A stretch of 64,000 nucleotides of DNA from Lepus europaeus (taxonomy: Eukaryota > Chordata > Mammalia > Lagomorpha > Leporidae): positions 67,999,297 to 68,063,296 of the forward strand of contig NC_084836.1 of assembly GCF_033115175.1 (NCBI RefSeq), written 5' to 3'. The notes under the pieces were generated by a model, which made no database searches, was not told the origin of the DNA, and saw only the letters and a list, made by a program, of their open reading frames with translations. The position numbers and the translations under genes are program-made. Every line of letters begins with the position of its first letter. Within the stretch, counting starts at the first letter, position 1. Positions 24,867 to 54,539 of this stretch are shown here, piece after piece.

Positions 24867-26053
24867 CTGGCAATCTTCTCAGTCCTGGAACTAAATATGT
24901 GATGAAGATATGGCTGTGCCCCGAGGGACCTCTGGTCCAGCCCCCAGCAGCCGCAGAGGTGGGCACCAGGCTCCCCTCCAGGGAAGCTGCCCAGGAGAGG
25001 CCCAGGAGGAGAGTGAGGAGACTCCGGAAGCCCCCTGCTGGTCAGCCAGGGAGTGGCTAAGAGGCCAGCTTGCCACACCCTGCCACACCCTGGGGAGGGG
25101 ATGGTTGGCTCACCCAGAGGCTCCCACCCTCACTCCACCTGCACCGCATCTCTAGATCACACCCGCTTCTTGGCAAAGCCAAAGAAGGGGCTTCGAGACT
25201 GCAAGACTCCCACAACGGGGGTGGGGAGGGTGCAGACCCAGCAGGGTGCATAGTTTGGGAGCAAAATGTTCAGTGTGGCTGGTAGAGCTGAAGGGTGGGG
25301 CTCAACCTCCACCAGCCGGGAGGCAGGCCCTGTTCCTGGGCAGCTCATCAGGGTTGACCCAGGAGAACCAGCCGGCCAGGAAGGGTAGCGAGATGGCCCA
25401 TGGGAGCCCAGGCAGAGACAAGCAGGGAACTGGACGAGCCAACAGGGCAGGGCCAGCGAAGGTGTCAGTGTTCTCTGGAACACCCTGGAAGACTCCTGGA
25501 AGCAGGGGGGGTTTATGCCCAGCAGGAGGAACAGAAGGAAAGGGAGGTAGTGAGCCTCCGGTGTGGGGAAGAGAGCAAGCCCAGCTCAGGTAAAGCAAAG
25601 GAGAGGCTGAGCATGCAGGTAGGGCTGAGGGCAGAGCCCAGGAAATGTGCCTGGTGCGGGGCAGACTCAGGGCAGGTCCTAGGGGTTGCCTGGGCCTCCA
25701 GGGTCAGGCAAAGAACCCCTCTCACCCAATGAGCTCCCGAGGGCTTCTCGGAAGAGGTAGCCTCTTCAAATCATGGGAAGGTCATGGACTCTGGGTTGGA
25801 CATTCCTGATACCGGGTGGGGCCTTCAAAAAGATGGGGGCAGGAGGGGCTGGGACCAAAGCGGGGTGATGCATAGGAGCGCCCAGGACAGCAGGGCATGG
25901 ATGGGGGTGACTGGATTTCCCCTCGGGCCCCAGAGGGCGTTTTATGAGACAGCAAGGAGAATTCACAGCCTCCCTCTCCCCAGTCCCAGGAAGGCTTCCT
26001 GGAAGAGGCAGCCATTTGTTCAGGGACATTCCAGAGAGAAGGCTTGGGCATGG

Positions 26054-26084
<31 letters not shown>

Positions 26085-27600
26085 TGTATGTGTGTGTTCA
26101 GGGCAAGGCAAAACTTCCACGCCCTCCCGCCCCCGAGCAGAGACAGAAATGGATCAGGTTCCATCCTCTCCAACAACCTGGAGGGAGCAGAGCTGTCAGA
26201 GGAGGGGTGGGGGGCAGCTGAGCAGAGGGGCCCCATCTTCTAGCTCCCACATTCCAGCGCACCCCACCCCGGCTAGGCAGGTCAGGAACTCAAGGTCCAC
26301 AGCCCCAGCCGTCGCCCCTCTGGGTCCCGGCAGAGGGAGGAGCCTGGCGCATCCCCCCACCCCCACCCCGGACCACGTCACACCCTGAGCCTCTCTCTCT
26401 CCACCCCCAGACTCCACCCAGAGATTTTACGCAAGTGAATCAGGTTAAAGAAGACATGAAACGCAGCCTTGAAAGGGCCAGGAGGTCTTAAAGTTGCAAC
26501 GGAAGTGAGGGGCGTGGGAGAACCAGGAGCAACTCGGGCTGCGGGGCCCTTCCCTCCCCACGGTCCCGACGCTCATTCTAAACCCCCTCAAGGTCAAAGT
26601 CTGGAGAGTCTGAGAGGTCGGGGACTTCCGGAGGCCGGGGGCGGGGCTGCTGCACGCAGGGGCTTCCCCGCGGAGACCCGATCTGAGGCTCTCTCAGGAC
26701 CAGCAGCTGAGGCTCCTCCTTCACCGGCTGTGCCTGGTCTCTCTTCCTTGTCCACTTTCAACAACAGGGGTGGGCGGTGGAGGTACCAGCCAGGTGAGGA
26801 CCCCCCCCCGACAGAACACGGGGCGTTCCAGCGAGGACTCCTGCTTAGGGTAGTGGCACCGTGGCAGCAACTGGGTTCCGGAGAGCTCCCTGGAGGAGGA
26901 GGAGGAGGCCCCCCCTGAGGACGCTCAATGGTTCTTCCCTAAATCCCTGACACCTGGGAGTCTAGCTCACCTAGGTTTGTGCTCAACGAACAGGACAAAA
27001 AAAAGGGATCATTACCCTAATAAGTGGCCCAAGGCCACGCACGGAAGCAGGGACCATCAGACGCGGAGGAGGCTCCAGGGGGACCCTCAGGCCGGTGCTC
27101 AGGGGAAGACTGAGGCGAAGGTGCAAGGGCCAGGGCCAGGTCACAGCCGTCAGCTGTCCCGAGCCTGGGTTCACCCATCCTGGTGGCCACACGGAAGAAA
27201 GTGGCTAAAGAGAGGCCTCCCCGTGACCCACAAGTGGTCATTTGTGTGGCCATTAAGAGTTGAGCCAGTTGCACTTTTGCTGGGTGAGATACAAACACTC
27301 GCCACACAGCCTTCTGGGCTGGAATCTAGAAGGTTCCAAGACAGCATCTATGATCTGTAGGGGCCATGGCCGGGAGGACCCCTGTGGTCCCGAGCCACCT
27401 GCCAGGCCATGCCGCGGCCTCTTCTGATCCACCACACCTGAAGCAACGTATCCTGCACAAAACCAGGCAGGTGGCAGCCATGAGGTCCCCGGCTCTCACC
27501 CAGCCTGGGACACCCCACCCCACCCCGCTCCAAGATCCCAAACCCAGCCCCCTTCCCCCTAGACTGTTGTGGAGTTCAAGTCCGTCTCCAAGTGTGGGCT
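24867..27600. other. Gene-free, repeat-poor stretch upstream of KRT85
   Basis: Single-copy, G+C-rich sequence with a short (GA)n at 26058-26084. No exon, RNA gene or interspersed repeat recognised. It would hold distal KRT85 control elements if they are local. Confidence 0.4.
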
Positions 27601-27630
27601 GGGGCCGTCTCCCAGAGAGACTGCGAGCTG

Positions 27631-27854
27631 ATTAATTACGGAATGTATGTAAACGAGCTTTGAAGATGAAAGTGCAAACACCGCTCCCCTATTAACATCC
27701 CCGGCACCGCTCGGAGCCTCGAGCCGCCGCTGAGTTCACCTTTAAGAGGAGTCTTTGGGGAGTTGCTGGCAAACTCCCCAAGCCAATAAACAACATAAAA
27801 TGGCTTTTCACTCCTTTTATGCCGCCAACCCCAGCTCTCCCCACCAATAAAAGG
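27631..27854 (+). promoter_or_regulatory. KRT85 promoter: HK-1/LEF1-type motif, ATTAATTA and TATA box
   Basis: CTTTGAAGA at 27658-27666 equals the HK-1 (LEF1-binding) motif described for hair keratin promoters, about 180 bp before the TATA box. ATTAATTA at 27631-27638 is a homeodomain-type site. ATAAAAGG at 27847-27854 lies 80 bp before the ATG. The arrangement agrees with control by the WNT/LEF1 and HOXC13 programme of the hair matrix; the sequence shows the sites, not occupancy. Confidence 0.7.
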
Positions 27855-27926
27855 AGCAGGCAAGAACAGAGGAGCAAGGATCCCAAGCTCACACTCAACA
27901 GCCTCTACGCAGAGAGTCCCCCCGCC

Positions 27927-33369
<5,443 letters not shown>

Positions 33370-34033
33370 TGCCTGCCCCGTGAGCCTGGCCCGTCCGCGC
33401 GTCCGCCCCAGCACGGACTGGTGTGTGAATGGGAAACGTGTGCTTGCTTCCAGAACCTTCCAGAGTTCCTGCAGAGGGAAAGACCCCGGGGCCGCTCTCC
33501 TCCGCCTCCTCATCTTGGGGGGCTGTCTCCTCGTTCTCCTCTTGCCTTCAGTTTAGAGTCACTCCCTCGCTTAACTGCAACTTGGCTCCGATGTACCCGT
33601 GGCCAGAGAGGCCGGGCAACATACAAGTTTCCCAGGGCAAGCCGTGACCCTAACTGTCCAGCCCGAGACCCGGACAGAGCAGGGGCTCTCCCATCAGCCC
33701 CTGCGGCCGATGCTCAGTGCTTGCTTGTGCCTCTGGCCGGCTCCCAGGTGAACGGGGTTCAGTCCAGGCTCCCCCCAACCCCGGGGTCCTCCCAGCACAC
33801 AGACCCCTTTTCTGGGGTGGGGCGTCCTTTGGTCTCCACTGCCTGGCAGGTGCCTCTGGGTGGGGGTCTTACTGTCAGAGCCCCTTTATACATTTCAAAG
33901 CCTCCGCGGGAGCTCCCACTTGCCCCCCAGTCTGGAGCGGTGGGATGGAGAAGGTGGGCCTGGGTCCCCCTCTTGGTGTGACTGTCTATGGTGTGCCTTG
34001 CCTTCCGGGTTGTCTCAGTCGATACTGTGTTTC

Positions 34034-34039
34034 AATAAA
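34034..34039 (+). terminator. KRT85 polyadenylation signal AATAAA
   Basis: AATAAA in TGTTTCAATAAATGCTGCTG, 665 bp after the stop, followed by a GT/T-rich stretch. Confidence 0.85.
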
Positions 34040-34044
34040 TGCTG

Positions 34045-35440
34045 CTGCCTTGCAAAGCTGTCTCCACCCCCTTCCTGCCCCCAGTGGTTCCGCCTCTTCC
34101 TGCCCCCTCCCACAGCCCGATGGCACCTGATCTTCCTCCATCCACATGGCCTCGGCACCCCCACGAACTCTTTCTCTCCATCCTGACACCCCCGGCACTC
34201 CCAGCATCCAGAACCTTCCCAACTCACTGCTCTCGCCCCCTCCCACCCGGCTCAAGTCATGACCTAACACCTCCTCTCCCTACCCCCTTTTTGGTCCTGT
34301 GAAGCCCCTCTGCCTCCAGGCTGGTCCTCCCACACGGGGACGCCGGGCCGAGGCTGCTCGGGTCACTCTCCACCAGCGCTTAGCTGGTTAAGGCCCCCGT
34401 GTCCCAAAGAAGCCTCACTTCGGGTCCAGGGGATTGCAACCTGGCCTTCCTCTGAGCACTCCTGGCTACCGCACTGCCTGGGGTTTGCAGAGCCACCCCG
34501 CAGGCCTGGCCCAGCACGCCCCTGCACCCGCCATCTCCCCCTTCCTCCCAGCCTCTGGCCCTTGAGGGCGAGGTCTGCGTAGGCGGCTTTGCATCTCACA
34601 TAAGCAGCTCCCCAGGAGCAGCAAGGTTCACTCTTAGGGGCTAACAGGCCAGGAGTTGACATGTGAGCCCCGATTCTGCCGAGACCGCAGGGTCTCTGTG
34701 ATACCTTGGCCAACTATCTAGGGGGAGGTGTGGGGGGGTGGGGGGTGGGAGCCCTTTCCAGCCCTGTCCAGCTCCCCTGGGATCCTGGGATGCTGAAGCC
34801 AAGTGTACATTTGGGGCAAACAAGTCCGGGTGACCATGGACGTGAGCCAAGAGGAACTGGCCCCAAAAGAAGACAACACTGGGCACTGAAGGGTCTCAGA
34901 GGCGTTAAGCAGCTGTTTAATACGTTTGCACACTTGGTGTGCCAAGAGCAGGCAGCCGGCTGAGCCTGCCAGAGGTGCCACAGGCTCCTGAGGATGTAAA
35001 TACCACCACCCCCACCGCCCCCCCCTCCACACACACAGAGCCCTCCTTGCAACCAACGGCCCAAACCCAGAGCAAGCTCTTCTTGTTCAAAGGATCCTAG
35101 GGGCGGGGGGCAGGCGGGGCAGATCCTCTCCTGATTTATGAGCTCTTCCCCATGGAAGATCAAGGGCACAGTCCACGAGTGACTAAGGACGGGTTAGCAA
35201 GACAGCTCAAGGGAGCGTCGAGTGACCTGAACTTAAGAGTTCTGGGAAAGCAGAGGAGCAAGAGCCCATGGGAGCCCAGGGGCGTGGTTCCAGAGCCTTC
35301 CTTTGAAGCCCCACAAACTGAGCCAACGCCTCCACAGCAGACGTTCTGTCTGGGTTCAATTCTTGTCTGTGTGGTTCCTCCAGAACCTTACCAAGCTGAC
35401 AAAGCATGAAGTCTAGGTGACAGTCTGCAGAAGAGGTGGA
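34045..35440. other. Convergent intergenic region, proximal part
   Basis: Lies between the 3' ends of KRT85 (+) and the minus-strand keratin. Pyrimidine-rich single-copy sequence with no gene or repeat recognised. Confidence 0.4.
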
Positions 35441-35449
35441 GAGGGAGGG

Positions 35450-35740
35450 GGCGTTGGGCGCAGCCTGGGATGCCCGCGTGCAGGCTGGGAGTGCCTGCTC
35501 CCTCTCCAATCCAGCTTCTGGTTCATGGTACCCTAAGAGCCAGCAATGGTGGCTCACGTGCTCGGGTCCCTGCACCCACGTGGGAGACCCGGATGGAGTT
35601 CCAGACTCCTGATTTCAGCCTGGCTCAGCTCCAGCGGTGGAAGGCATTTGGGGAGTGAATCAGCAGAGGCGATCTTTCTGTGTCTGGCTCCCTCTCCCGC
35701 CTTCCATTCAAATGAGTGAAGATAGATACATTGTTTCAAG
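35450..35740 (+). repeat. Diverged C-type SINE
   Basis: TGGTGGCTCACGTGCTCGGG, GAGACCCGGATGGAGTTCC, GGGGAGTGAATCAGCAG, ending CATTCAAATGAGTG. The (CT)n is reduced. Confidence 0.7.
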
Positions 35741-36059
35741 GCAGACAAGCAGCTTGGGTTCCTGTGGACTCCAGCATCTCTTCCTTTCCCTGGAGGCCAC
35801 TGACCCTCCTCTGTGCCAGTCTGCAGACTAGCTGTGCGCCCTCAGTAACCTCCTGTGCCCCTCAAGTGCCCAAAAACAGCCCTGTCCCTTCTCAGAGCTA
35901 CTCTGGTGGCCCCATTTAACCTAACATCATCCCTGCTCCAACTTGGTGGTCTCCCGACCATGGTGGCCAGGGTGCCCAGGAGGCAGGAGATGAGGGGAGC
36001 CCTTGCTATACTCCTCAGAGGGTCTTCGTTCTGCTGGGCTGAGGTCTTGCGCTGGGGGC

Positions 36060-36890
36060 TCAGCGAACGATACCCAACATGTGGCGCTCTGACAGGCTGA
36101 GCTCCAGAACACCGTGCAAGAAATCGAGTTCTTCCCATGCAAGAAACAGAAGAAAGGGTCCATCAGAAACCCCTCCCTCCGTCTCTTCCCGGGGCTCAGA
36201 AATCGGCCAGAGACACCCATCACCAATCCGCTGCCTCAGTCCACCCTGCAGCCAGAGGGCCGAGTTTTCTTTCTGGGCCTGCACACGAGAGCGCTGTCTG
36301 AACAGCGCCATCTTGAGGTTGAGACAGAATCCCTATAGGAATGTCCCTCATGTGGAAGCAAGAGCCAGCCCAAGGTGGCCTTGCCACTAACCATGCATCC
36401 AAAGGTGTTCACCGAGTTGAGGTTGAGCCGGAATTGGCTCTACAAAGTTCTTACCACCATTGTCTTCTCCAGTCTGGAACCCTGCTGGCCAGTATTGTCT
36501 AGGGGGGTGTCTGTTAGGGGACTCCCAGGTCTGGGGCAGGAAGTAACCACCACCTACACATAACCCCCTCCCCAGACTTCCTGAAGCCCATTTGGCCACC
36601 GTAAGAATTCCCTAGAGAGCACGGCATCACTAACCAATCAAAGGACAGTCACCAGCACCACTGACCAACCAGGAACTTGGACATGAGCTGATCAGGCACC
36701 TCTCAGCCAACCCCCCCCTCCCCCCGCCAACCATTTCAATCCAAAAGAAACTTCCTCATCCCCTAACACCTCCCTGGGGAGCCTGGGAATGAAGCAATAA
36801 ATGTCTACTTTCTCCCACCACCCCATGTCAGAGATTGGCTTTCTACGCATCTGGTGAGCATGCCCAGGTTTGGTGGTTTCTACAGCAACG
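36060..36890 (+). mobile_element. Possible old solo LTR (endogenous retrovirus-type), boundaries uncertain
   Basis: Contains ACTAACCAATCAAAGGAC and CTGACCAACC (CCAAT-like), then GAAGCAATAAATGTCTACTT, a poly(A) signal followed by a pyrimidine-rich stretch. This is the promoter/R/U5-like order of a retroviral LTR. No coding sequence is seen. The assignment rests on layout only. Confidence 0.3.
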
Positions 36891-37159
36891 CTTCCAATTA
36901 GTTTGGGTGGGTGGGTGGGGTTGTTAGGCAACAAAATCTGTCTGTGGTCCTTGGAGAGCAGGGGCCACGAGGAGAGGCAGCCACCTGTGCTTCCAGAAGC
37001 TTCTTTATGCCACCTTCCATCCATTCTCAGTAGCAGGCAGAGCTGTTCCTGATGAGCCCTGAGGGAGGGTGATGCAGAGTTGGTCCCTAGGCTGGAACTT
37101 GCCATCTGGACTAGTGATGTGACATCAACAGCGTTGCTTCTTTTAGCCGTAATTTCTTT

Positions 37160-37521
37160 TTCTTTTTTTTTTCTTTTTCTTTCTTTTTTTTTTTTTTTTT
37201 TTTTTTTTTGACAGGCAGAGTTAGATAGTGAGAGGGAGAGACAGAGAGAAAGGTCTTCCTTCCATTGGTTCACCCCCAAAATGGCCGCTACAGCCGGAGC
37301 GCTGCGCCGATCTGAAGCCAGGAGCCAGGTGCTTCCTCCTGGTCTCCCATGCGGGTGCAGGGCCCAAGCACTTGGGCCATCCTCCACTGCCCTCCCAGGC
37401 CAGAGCGGAGAGCTGAACTGAAAGAGGAGCAGCCGGGACAGAACCAGCACCCCAATCGGGACTAGATCCCAGTGTGCCGGCACCGCAGGTGGAGGATTAG
37501 CCTAGTGAGCTGCAGTGCCGG
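37160..37521 (-). repeat. C-type SINE, long-A-tail subfamily, 16-bp TSD
   Basis: A long T run at about 37185-37209, then GACAGGCAGAGTTAGATAGT ... GGAGGATTAGCCTAGTGAGC. Target repeats TAGCCGTAATTTCTTT at 37144-37159 and 37522-37537 are perfect. The head differs from the GGGGCTGGCGC type, so this is a separate subfamily. Confidence 0.93.
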
Positions 37522-37978
37522 TAGCCGTAATTTCTTTATCGGAGAAGAACTGAACGAAACACACCGGACATCGGGCAGGTGCCTCACGAACACAGACTCC
37601 CTCTCCTCCCTCCGCTCATCGCCCCCACGCCACCCCGGGGTGTGTGTGGCCCAGCTGGGGCTCTGACCCCTCAGCAGAGGCCAACAGACAAAGCAGAGGG
37701 GCTCATAACCAATCCGGTGGGCATCACAGTGAAGTCACCTCCCCAGCCAGACTATCTCGTCCTTCTCTGCCCACGTACACCAGTGCTCCCCATGCTGCCG
37801 TGTGTAGCAGAATCACCTGGGAGCTTCTAAACAGGAGATGCAGCGCTCCCGGCTGGAATCCAGGATCTGCTTGTTTCACAGGACCCTGCAGGACCCTGAG
37901 CCGGCGCAGGGCGGGGTGGGGGGGGTGGTCTATGGACAATACCATCCGGGACTGAGGGGCTTAGGGAAACAACCAAAG

Positions 37979-38190
37979 GGGCTGGCGTCATGATACAATG
38001 AGTTAAAACGCCTGTGATACCGCAGCATCCCATATGAGCAAGGGTTTGAAACCGTCTGTTCTGTTTCCCATCCAGCTCCCTGGTACTGTGCCTGGGAAGA
38101 CAGCAGAGGGTGGCTCAAGTACTTAGGCTCCTACCACCCACGTGGGAGACCCAGAAGCTGGAGTCAGGAGTTAGAGCAGAAAACTGAACC
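37979..38190 (+). repeat. C-type SINE, 3'-truncated
   Basis: GGGGCTGGCGTCATGATACAA, CCCATATGAGCAAGGG, ending after GAGACCCAGAAGCTGGAG without (CT)n. Confidence 0.8.
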
Positions 38191-38450
38191 CAGGAGGCTG
38201 GTGCTGTGGCGTAGCAGGTAAAGCTGCCACCTGCAGTGCCGGCATCCTCTATGGGTGCCGGTTCGAGTCCCGGCTGCTCCATTTCCTATCCAGCTCTCTG
38301 TTATAGCCTGGGAAAGCAGTAGAAGATGGCCCAAGTCCTTGGGCCCCTGCATCTGCATGAAAGACCCAGAGGAAGCTCCTGGCTCCTGGCTTCAGATTGG
38401 CACAGCCCTGGCCGTTGCTGCCATTTGGGGAGTGAGCCAGCGGATGGAAG

Positions 38451-38494
<44 letters not shown>

Positions 38495-38548
38495 CTGTGG
38501 AACTCTCTGCCATTCAAATAAATAAATAAATCTTTAATTAAAGAAAGA
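38191..38548 (+). repeat. Full-length C-type SINE
   Basis: GGCTGGTGCTGTGGCGTAGCAG, CTGGGAAAGCAGTAGAAGATG, (CT)n at 38453-38490, AAATAAATAAATAAATC. Ends about 60 bp beyond the poly(A) signal of the minus-strand keratin. Confidence 0.95.
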
Positions 38549-38608
38549 AGACAGTGACGGAAGCCAGCATTAACTTGGTGACCAGGAGAAAGCTTTTTGC
38601 TATCAGCA

Positions 38609-38614
38609 TTTAAT
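38609..38614 (-). terminator. Poly(A) signal ATTAAA of the minus-strand hair keratin
   Basis: TTTAAT on + (ATTAAA on -) about 440 bp past the stop at 39052. It is the best hexamer before the SINE that follows. Confidence 0.6.
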
Positions 38615-39051
38615 GAAGCTCTTCAAAGCAAAGCAGGAACCAGGCAGGAATTAGACAAACACAATAGCCTTCCAGACAGCCACGCCAGGTAACCTCAACC
38701 CTTCAGCCCTGGCGTAGGAGCCCTTGGCGGCTCCGGGAACAGAGAAGCTCTCAGAGCAAGTGCGGGGCCTCCCGGGGCCCCAGGCCCACCCACCCTCCCC
38801 ATTGCCCTCTCAGCTGCAGCCCCTCCCACCTGAGAACAAAGCCTACACTGGCGAGACCCTCCCCTAAGCTCCCCAGCAGACCCAGACTCCCACTGGAAGG
38901 ATAAATCACAAGAAGATGGAAACGGAACAGCCAGTGCTGTGCTCCCTGTAAGGAGAAGTTATTGACCCTGGAGTCTGTGAGACAGAAAGACATCCCCTCC
39001 CACCCGTGGGGGCTCCCATCAAGCCCACTCTGTCTGGAGCCCCACCCCTTC

Positions 39052-51708
<12,657 letters not shown>

Positions 51709-51794
51709 GTCTCTGCTGTACCAGGAGGTCCCAGGGCAGGTGGAGGGGACAGGAGGGTGACCAGTGTCATGCAGGGACCTATGGAGTGCACCTG

Positions 51795-51802
51795 CCTTTT
51801 AT
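51795..51802 (-). promoter_or_regulatory. TATA-type box of the minus-strand hair keratin
   Basis: ATAAAAGG on the - strand (CCTTTTAT on +), 94 bp before the ATG at 51708. Same octamer as at KRT84 and KRT85. I see no good CTTTGWW site directly upstream; the nearest is CCTTTGCA, which does not fit. Confidence 0.7.
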
Positions 51803-52126
51803 TGCAAAGGACAGGCCCCCCCACACACACAACATGAAAGGCGGGAGGGAGTCATTAATACCGGTTACGAGCGTGGGGATCCCCCGCTAGGCAGACCGAG
51901 AGGGAACTGAAACTCGGCCTTGTTCATGGGCAAGGTCAAGTGGACCCTTCATCCCAATGAACCTGCCCACTGCCCTCTGGACCTGGGGCCTACACCCAGT
52001 TATTAAGCCCCTGGGCCCTCCCCCTGAGAGGAGTAAAGGGATTATTATCCACCAAGCAGGCCGAGACAGAAGGGCCCCCTGTCCCGACAAGATCCCACAT
52101 GCTCTGTGACCCCCCCACCAGGCAGT

Positions 52127-52212
52127 CTTTCCCTGTGGCTGGGAGGTCACTGGGAGGCACAAAGCATGGCTTTCCCTGTGGCTGGGAGGTCGCTGGGAGG
52201 CACAAAGCATGG
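52127..52212. repeat. 43-bp tandem duplication
   Basis: Units 52127-52169 and 52170-52212 differ at one base (GGTCACTGGG versus GGTCGCTGGG). It lies about 330 bp upstream of the minus-strand keratin TATA box. Confidence 0.92.
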
Positions 52213-52936
52213 CTGGGGACCTTCCTCAGCCTGTCTGAGGGCCTCAGGCAGCCCTGGCTGAATTGAGTGACAGGTTACAGGAAGGACCAGGCCTGGCCCG
52301 CAGGGTTCCGTCCGCGGGGCCCACCGCCAAGGGAGAATGTGGCTTCACGTCGCGGACGAGGGCTGAGGCACCACCTGCACGAGGCCCCGAACCCACATGC
52401 AGGGGGAGATGAAGCTTGTGCTAGAGGAACCTGGGTGTCCCTGAGACCAGACACAGAGGGGACAGACCCCGGTGCCCTTGGAATGGGAAGAGCGATGGCA
52501 CTGGAACTGACCTGAGAGAAGTCAGGGTGAGAGGAAGCTGAGAAGGAAGGGGAGAGGAGCCACGAGGAATCTCGAGGGGTGTGCTGACTTACTGGCCCAG
52601 ATGTTGGCTCTCCTTGCTGGCAGCAGGTGCAAGGGCCCTGGGGCAGTGCGGGGGTCGGGGGGAGTCATGGGGAGGTGGCAGAGGTCGGGGGTCGCAGCCT
52701 TAACAAGCAGAGCAGAAGTGCAGACTTCACACCCTCAGGTGGGTGCCGGAGCTCAGTCCTGGACATGTGGAAGCCGAGAAGCCCATGGGAAATGGAGATG
52801 GAGAAGAGGAGAGAGCACTACCCGCACCTCGTGCTGGCCGTGCACAGAATCTGCTCAGCGCTCTCCACGCGCGGGAGGGAGCTGGGCAGCCGCACCGGGC
52901 TACGCGGGGGCAGCAGACAGCCAACATGGCGATTTC

Positions 52937-53870
52937 TCTGAAAAGCAGGCAGAAAGACACCTCCCATCTGCCTGTCCACTCCCCCAGTGCCTGCAGTAGC
53001 TTGGCCTTGGCCAGGTGGAAGCCGGGAGGCGGTGGCTTGAGCCATCACTGCTGCCTCCCAGGGTTTGCGTTGGCAGGAAGCTGGAATGGGAAGTAGAGTC
53101 AGGACTTGAGCCCAGGCCCTCCAGCAGCATCGTTTAAAAAAAAAAAATTATTTATTTATTCATTTGAAAGTCAGAGTTACACAGAAAGAGAAGGAGAGGC
53201 AGAAAGAGAGAGAGAGAGAGAGAAAGAAAGGTCTTCCATCCACTGTTCACTCTCCAATCAGCCGCAATGACCAGAGCTGCACCGATCCAAAGCCAGGAGC
53301 CAGGAGCCTCCTCCCAGTCTCCTATGCGGGTGCAGGGGCCCGAGGACTTGGGCCATCTTCTACTGCTTTCCCAGGCCATAGCAGAGAACTGGATGGGAAG
53401 ATGAGCAGCCAAGACTCTAACCGGCACCCATATGGGATGCCAGCACTGCAGGCAGCAGCTTTATCAGCTACGCCATACCGTCAGCCCCTCCAGCAGCATC
53501 TTTTTTATTATTATTTATTTATTTGACAGGTAGAGTTATAGACAGTGAGAGAGAGGGGGACAGAGAGAAAGGTCTTCCTTCCATTGGTTCACCCCCCAAA
53601 TAGCCTCAGTGGCCGGCACTGCGCCGATCCGAAGCCAGGAGCCAAGTGCTTCTTCCTGGTTTCCCATGCGGGTGCAGGAGCCCAAGCACTTGAGCCATCC
53701 TCCACTGCCTTCCTGGGTCACAGCAGATAGCTGGGCTGGGAGAGGAGCAACCGGAACTATAACCCGGCACCCGTATGGGATACCAGCGCTGCAGGGGAGG
53801 ATTAACCAAGTGAGCCATGGTGCCAGTCCCTCCAGCAGCATCTTAACCACTACGCTGGACGCCCACCTGA
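52937..53870 (-). repeat. Older SINE invaded twice at one site
   Basis: The outer element is 52937-53131 plus 53843-53870. Two insertions follow at 53132-53485 (GAAAGTCAGAGTTAC type) and 53501-53827 (GACAGGTAGAGTTAT type). Three copies of CCCTCCAGCAGCATC stand at 53117-53131, 53486-53500 and 53828-53842. Confidence 0.93.
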
Positions 53871-54207
53871 GTCCGTTCTGACTCACACGGAGTACTTAGC
53901 CTCCTGATAAACTCACCCAGGACACAGGAGTAGTCGCGCTGGAGGAACCACTCCCTGGCACATGTCCAGTTGCTGCAGCAGAGACAGGAGGGTCTAGGGG
54001 CATCACACTGGCCATGCCCAAGACCACATCACACGTGACGTCAAGTGGTCATGGCTGGAAGGGACCACATCACTCTCGCTGGCACAGCCACCGTATAAGG
54101 CAAGGAACACAGCCCTGCCCTGCGCCTGGGATAGAGGACACCTAGAACTGTTCCCTGGGCAGCCGATGGCAGGATCCAAAGACAGGCAAGCAGTCTTCAA
54201 AAAGTTC

Positions 54208-54535
54208 ATGGAGGGCTGGCACTGTTGGCATAGTGGGTAAAGCCACCGTCTGCAGTGCCGGCATCCCATTGGGTGTCAGTTCAAGCCCTGGCTGCTCCAT
54301 TTCCCATCCTGCTAATGCGCCTGGGAGAGCAGCAGAAAACAGCCCAGGTGTCTGGGCCCCTGCACCCACATAAGAGACCCAGGAGAAGCTCCTGGCTCAT
54401 GATGGACCAGCTCCAGCCATTGAGGCCAATTGGAGACTGAACCAGTGGATGAAAGACCTCTCTCTGTCTCTCCTCCCTCCCTCCCTCCCTCTCTCTCTAA
54501 CTCTGCTTTTCAAATAAATAAATTTTTAAAAATTT
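54208..54535 (+). repeat. C-type SINE
   Basis: GGGCTGGCACTGTTGGCATAG, GCCGGCATCCCATTGGG, CTTTTCAAATAAATAAATT. Confidence 0.9.
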
Positions 54536-54539
54536 CACA

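Noticed and set aside
36797-36802. AATAAA as an alternative poly(A) signal for KRT85 or the minus-strand keratin
   Set aside because: On + it is 3.4 kb past the KRT85 stop, after a good signal at 34034, and it is on the wrong strand for the minus-strand gene.
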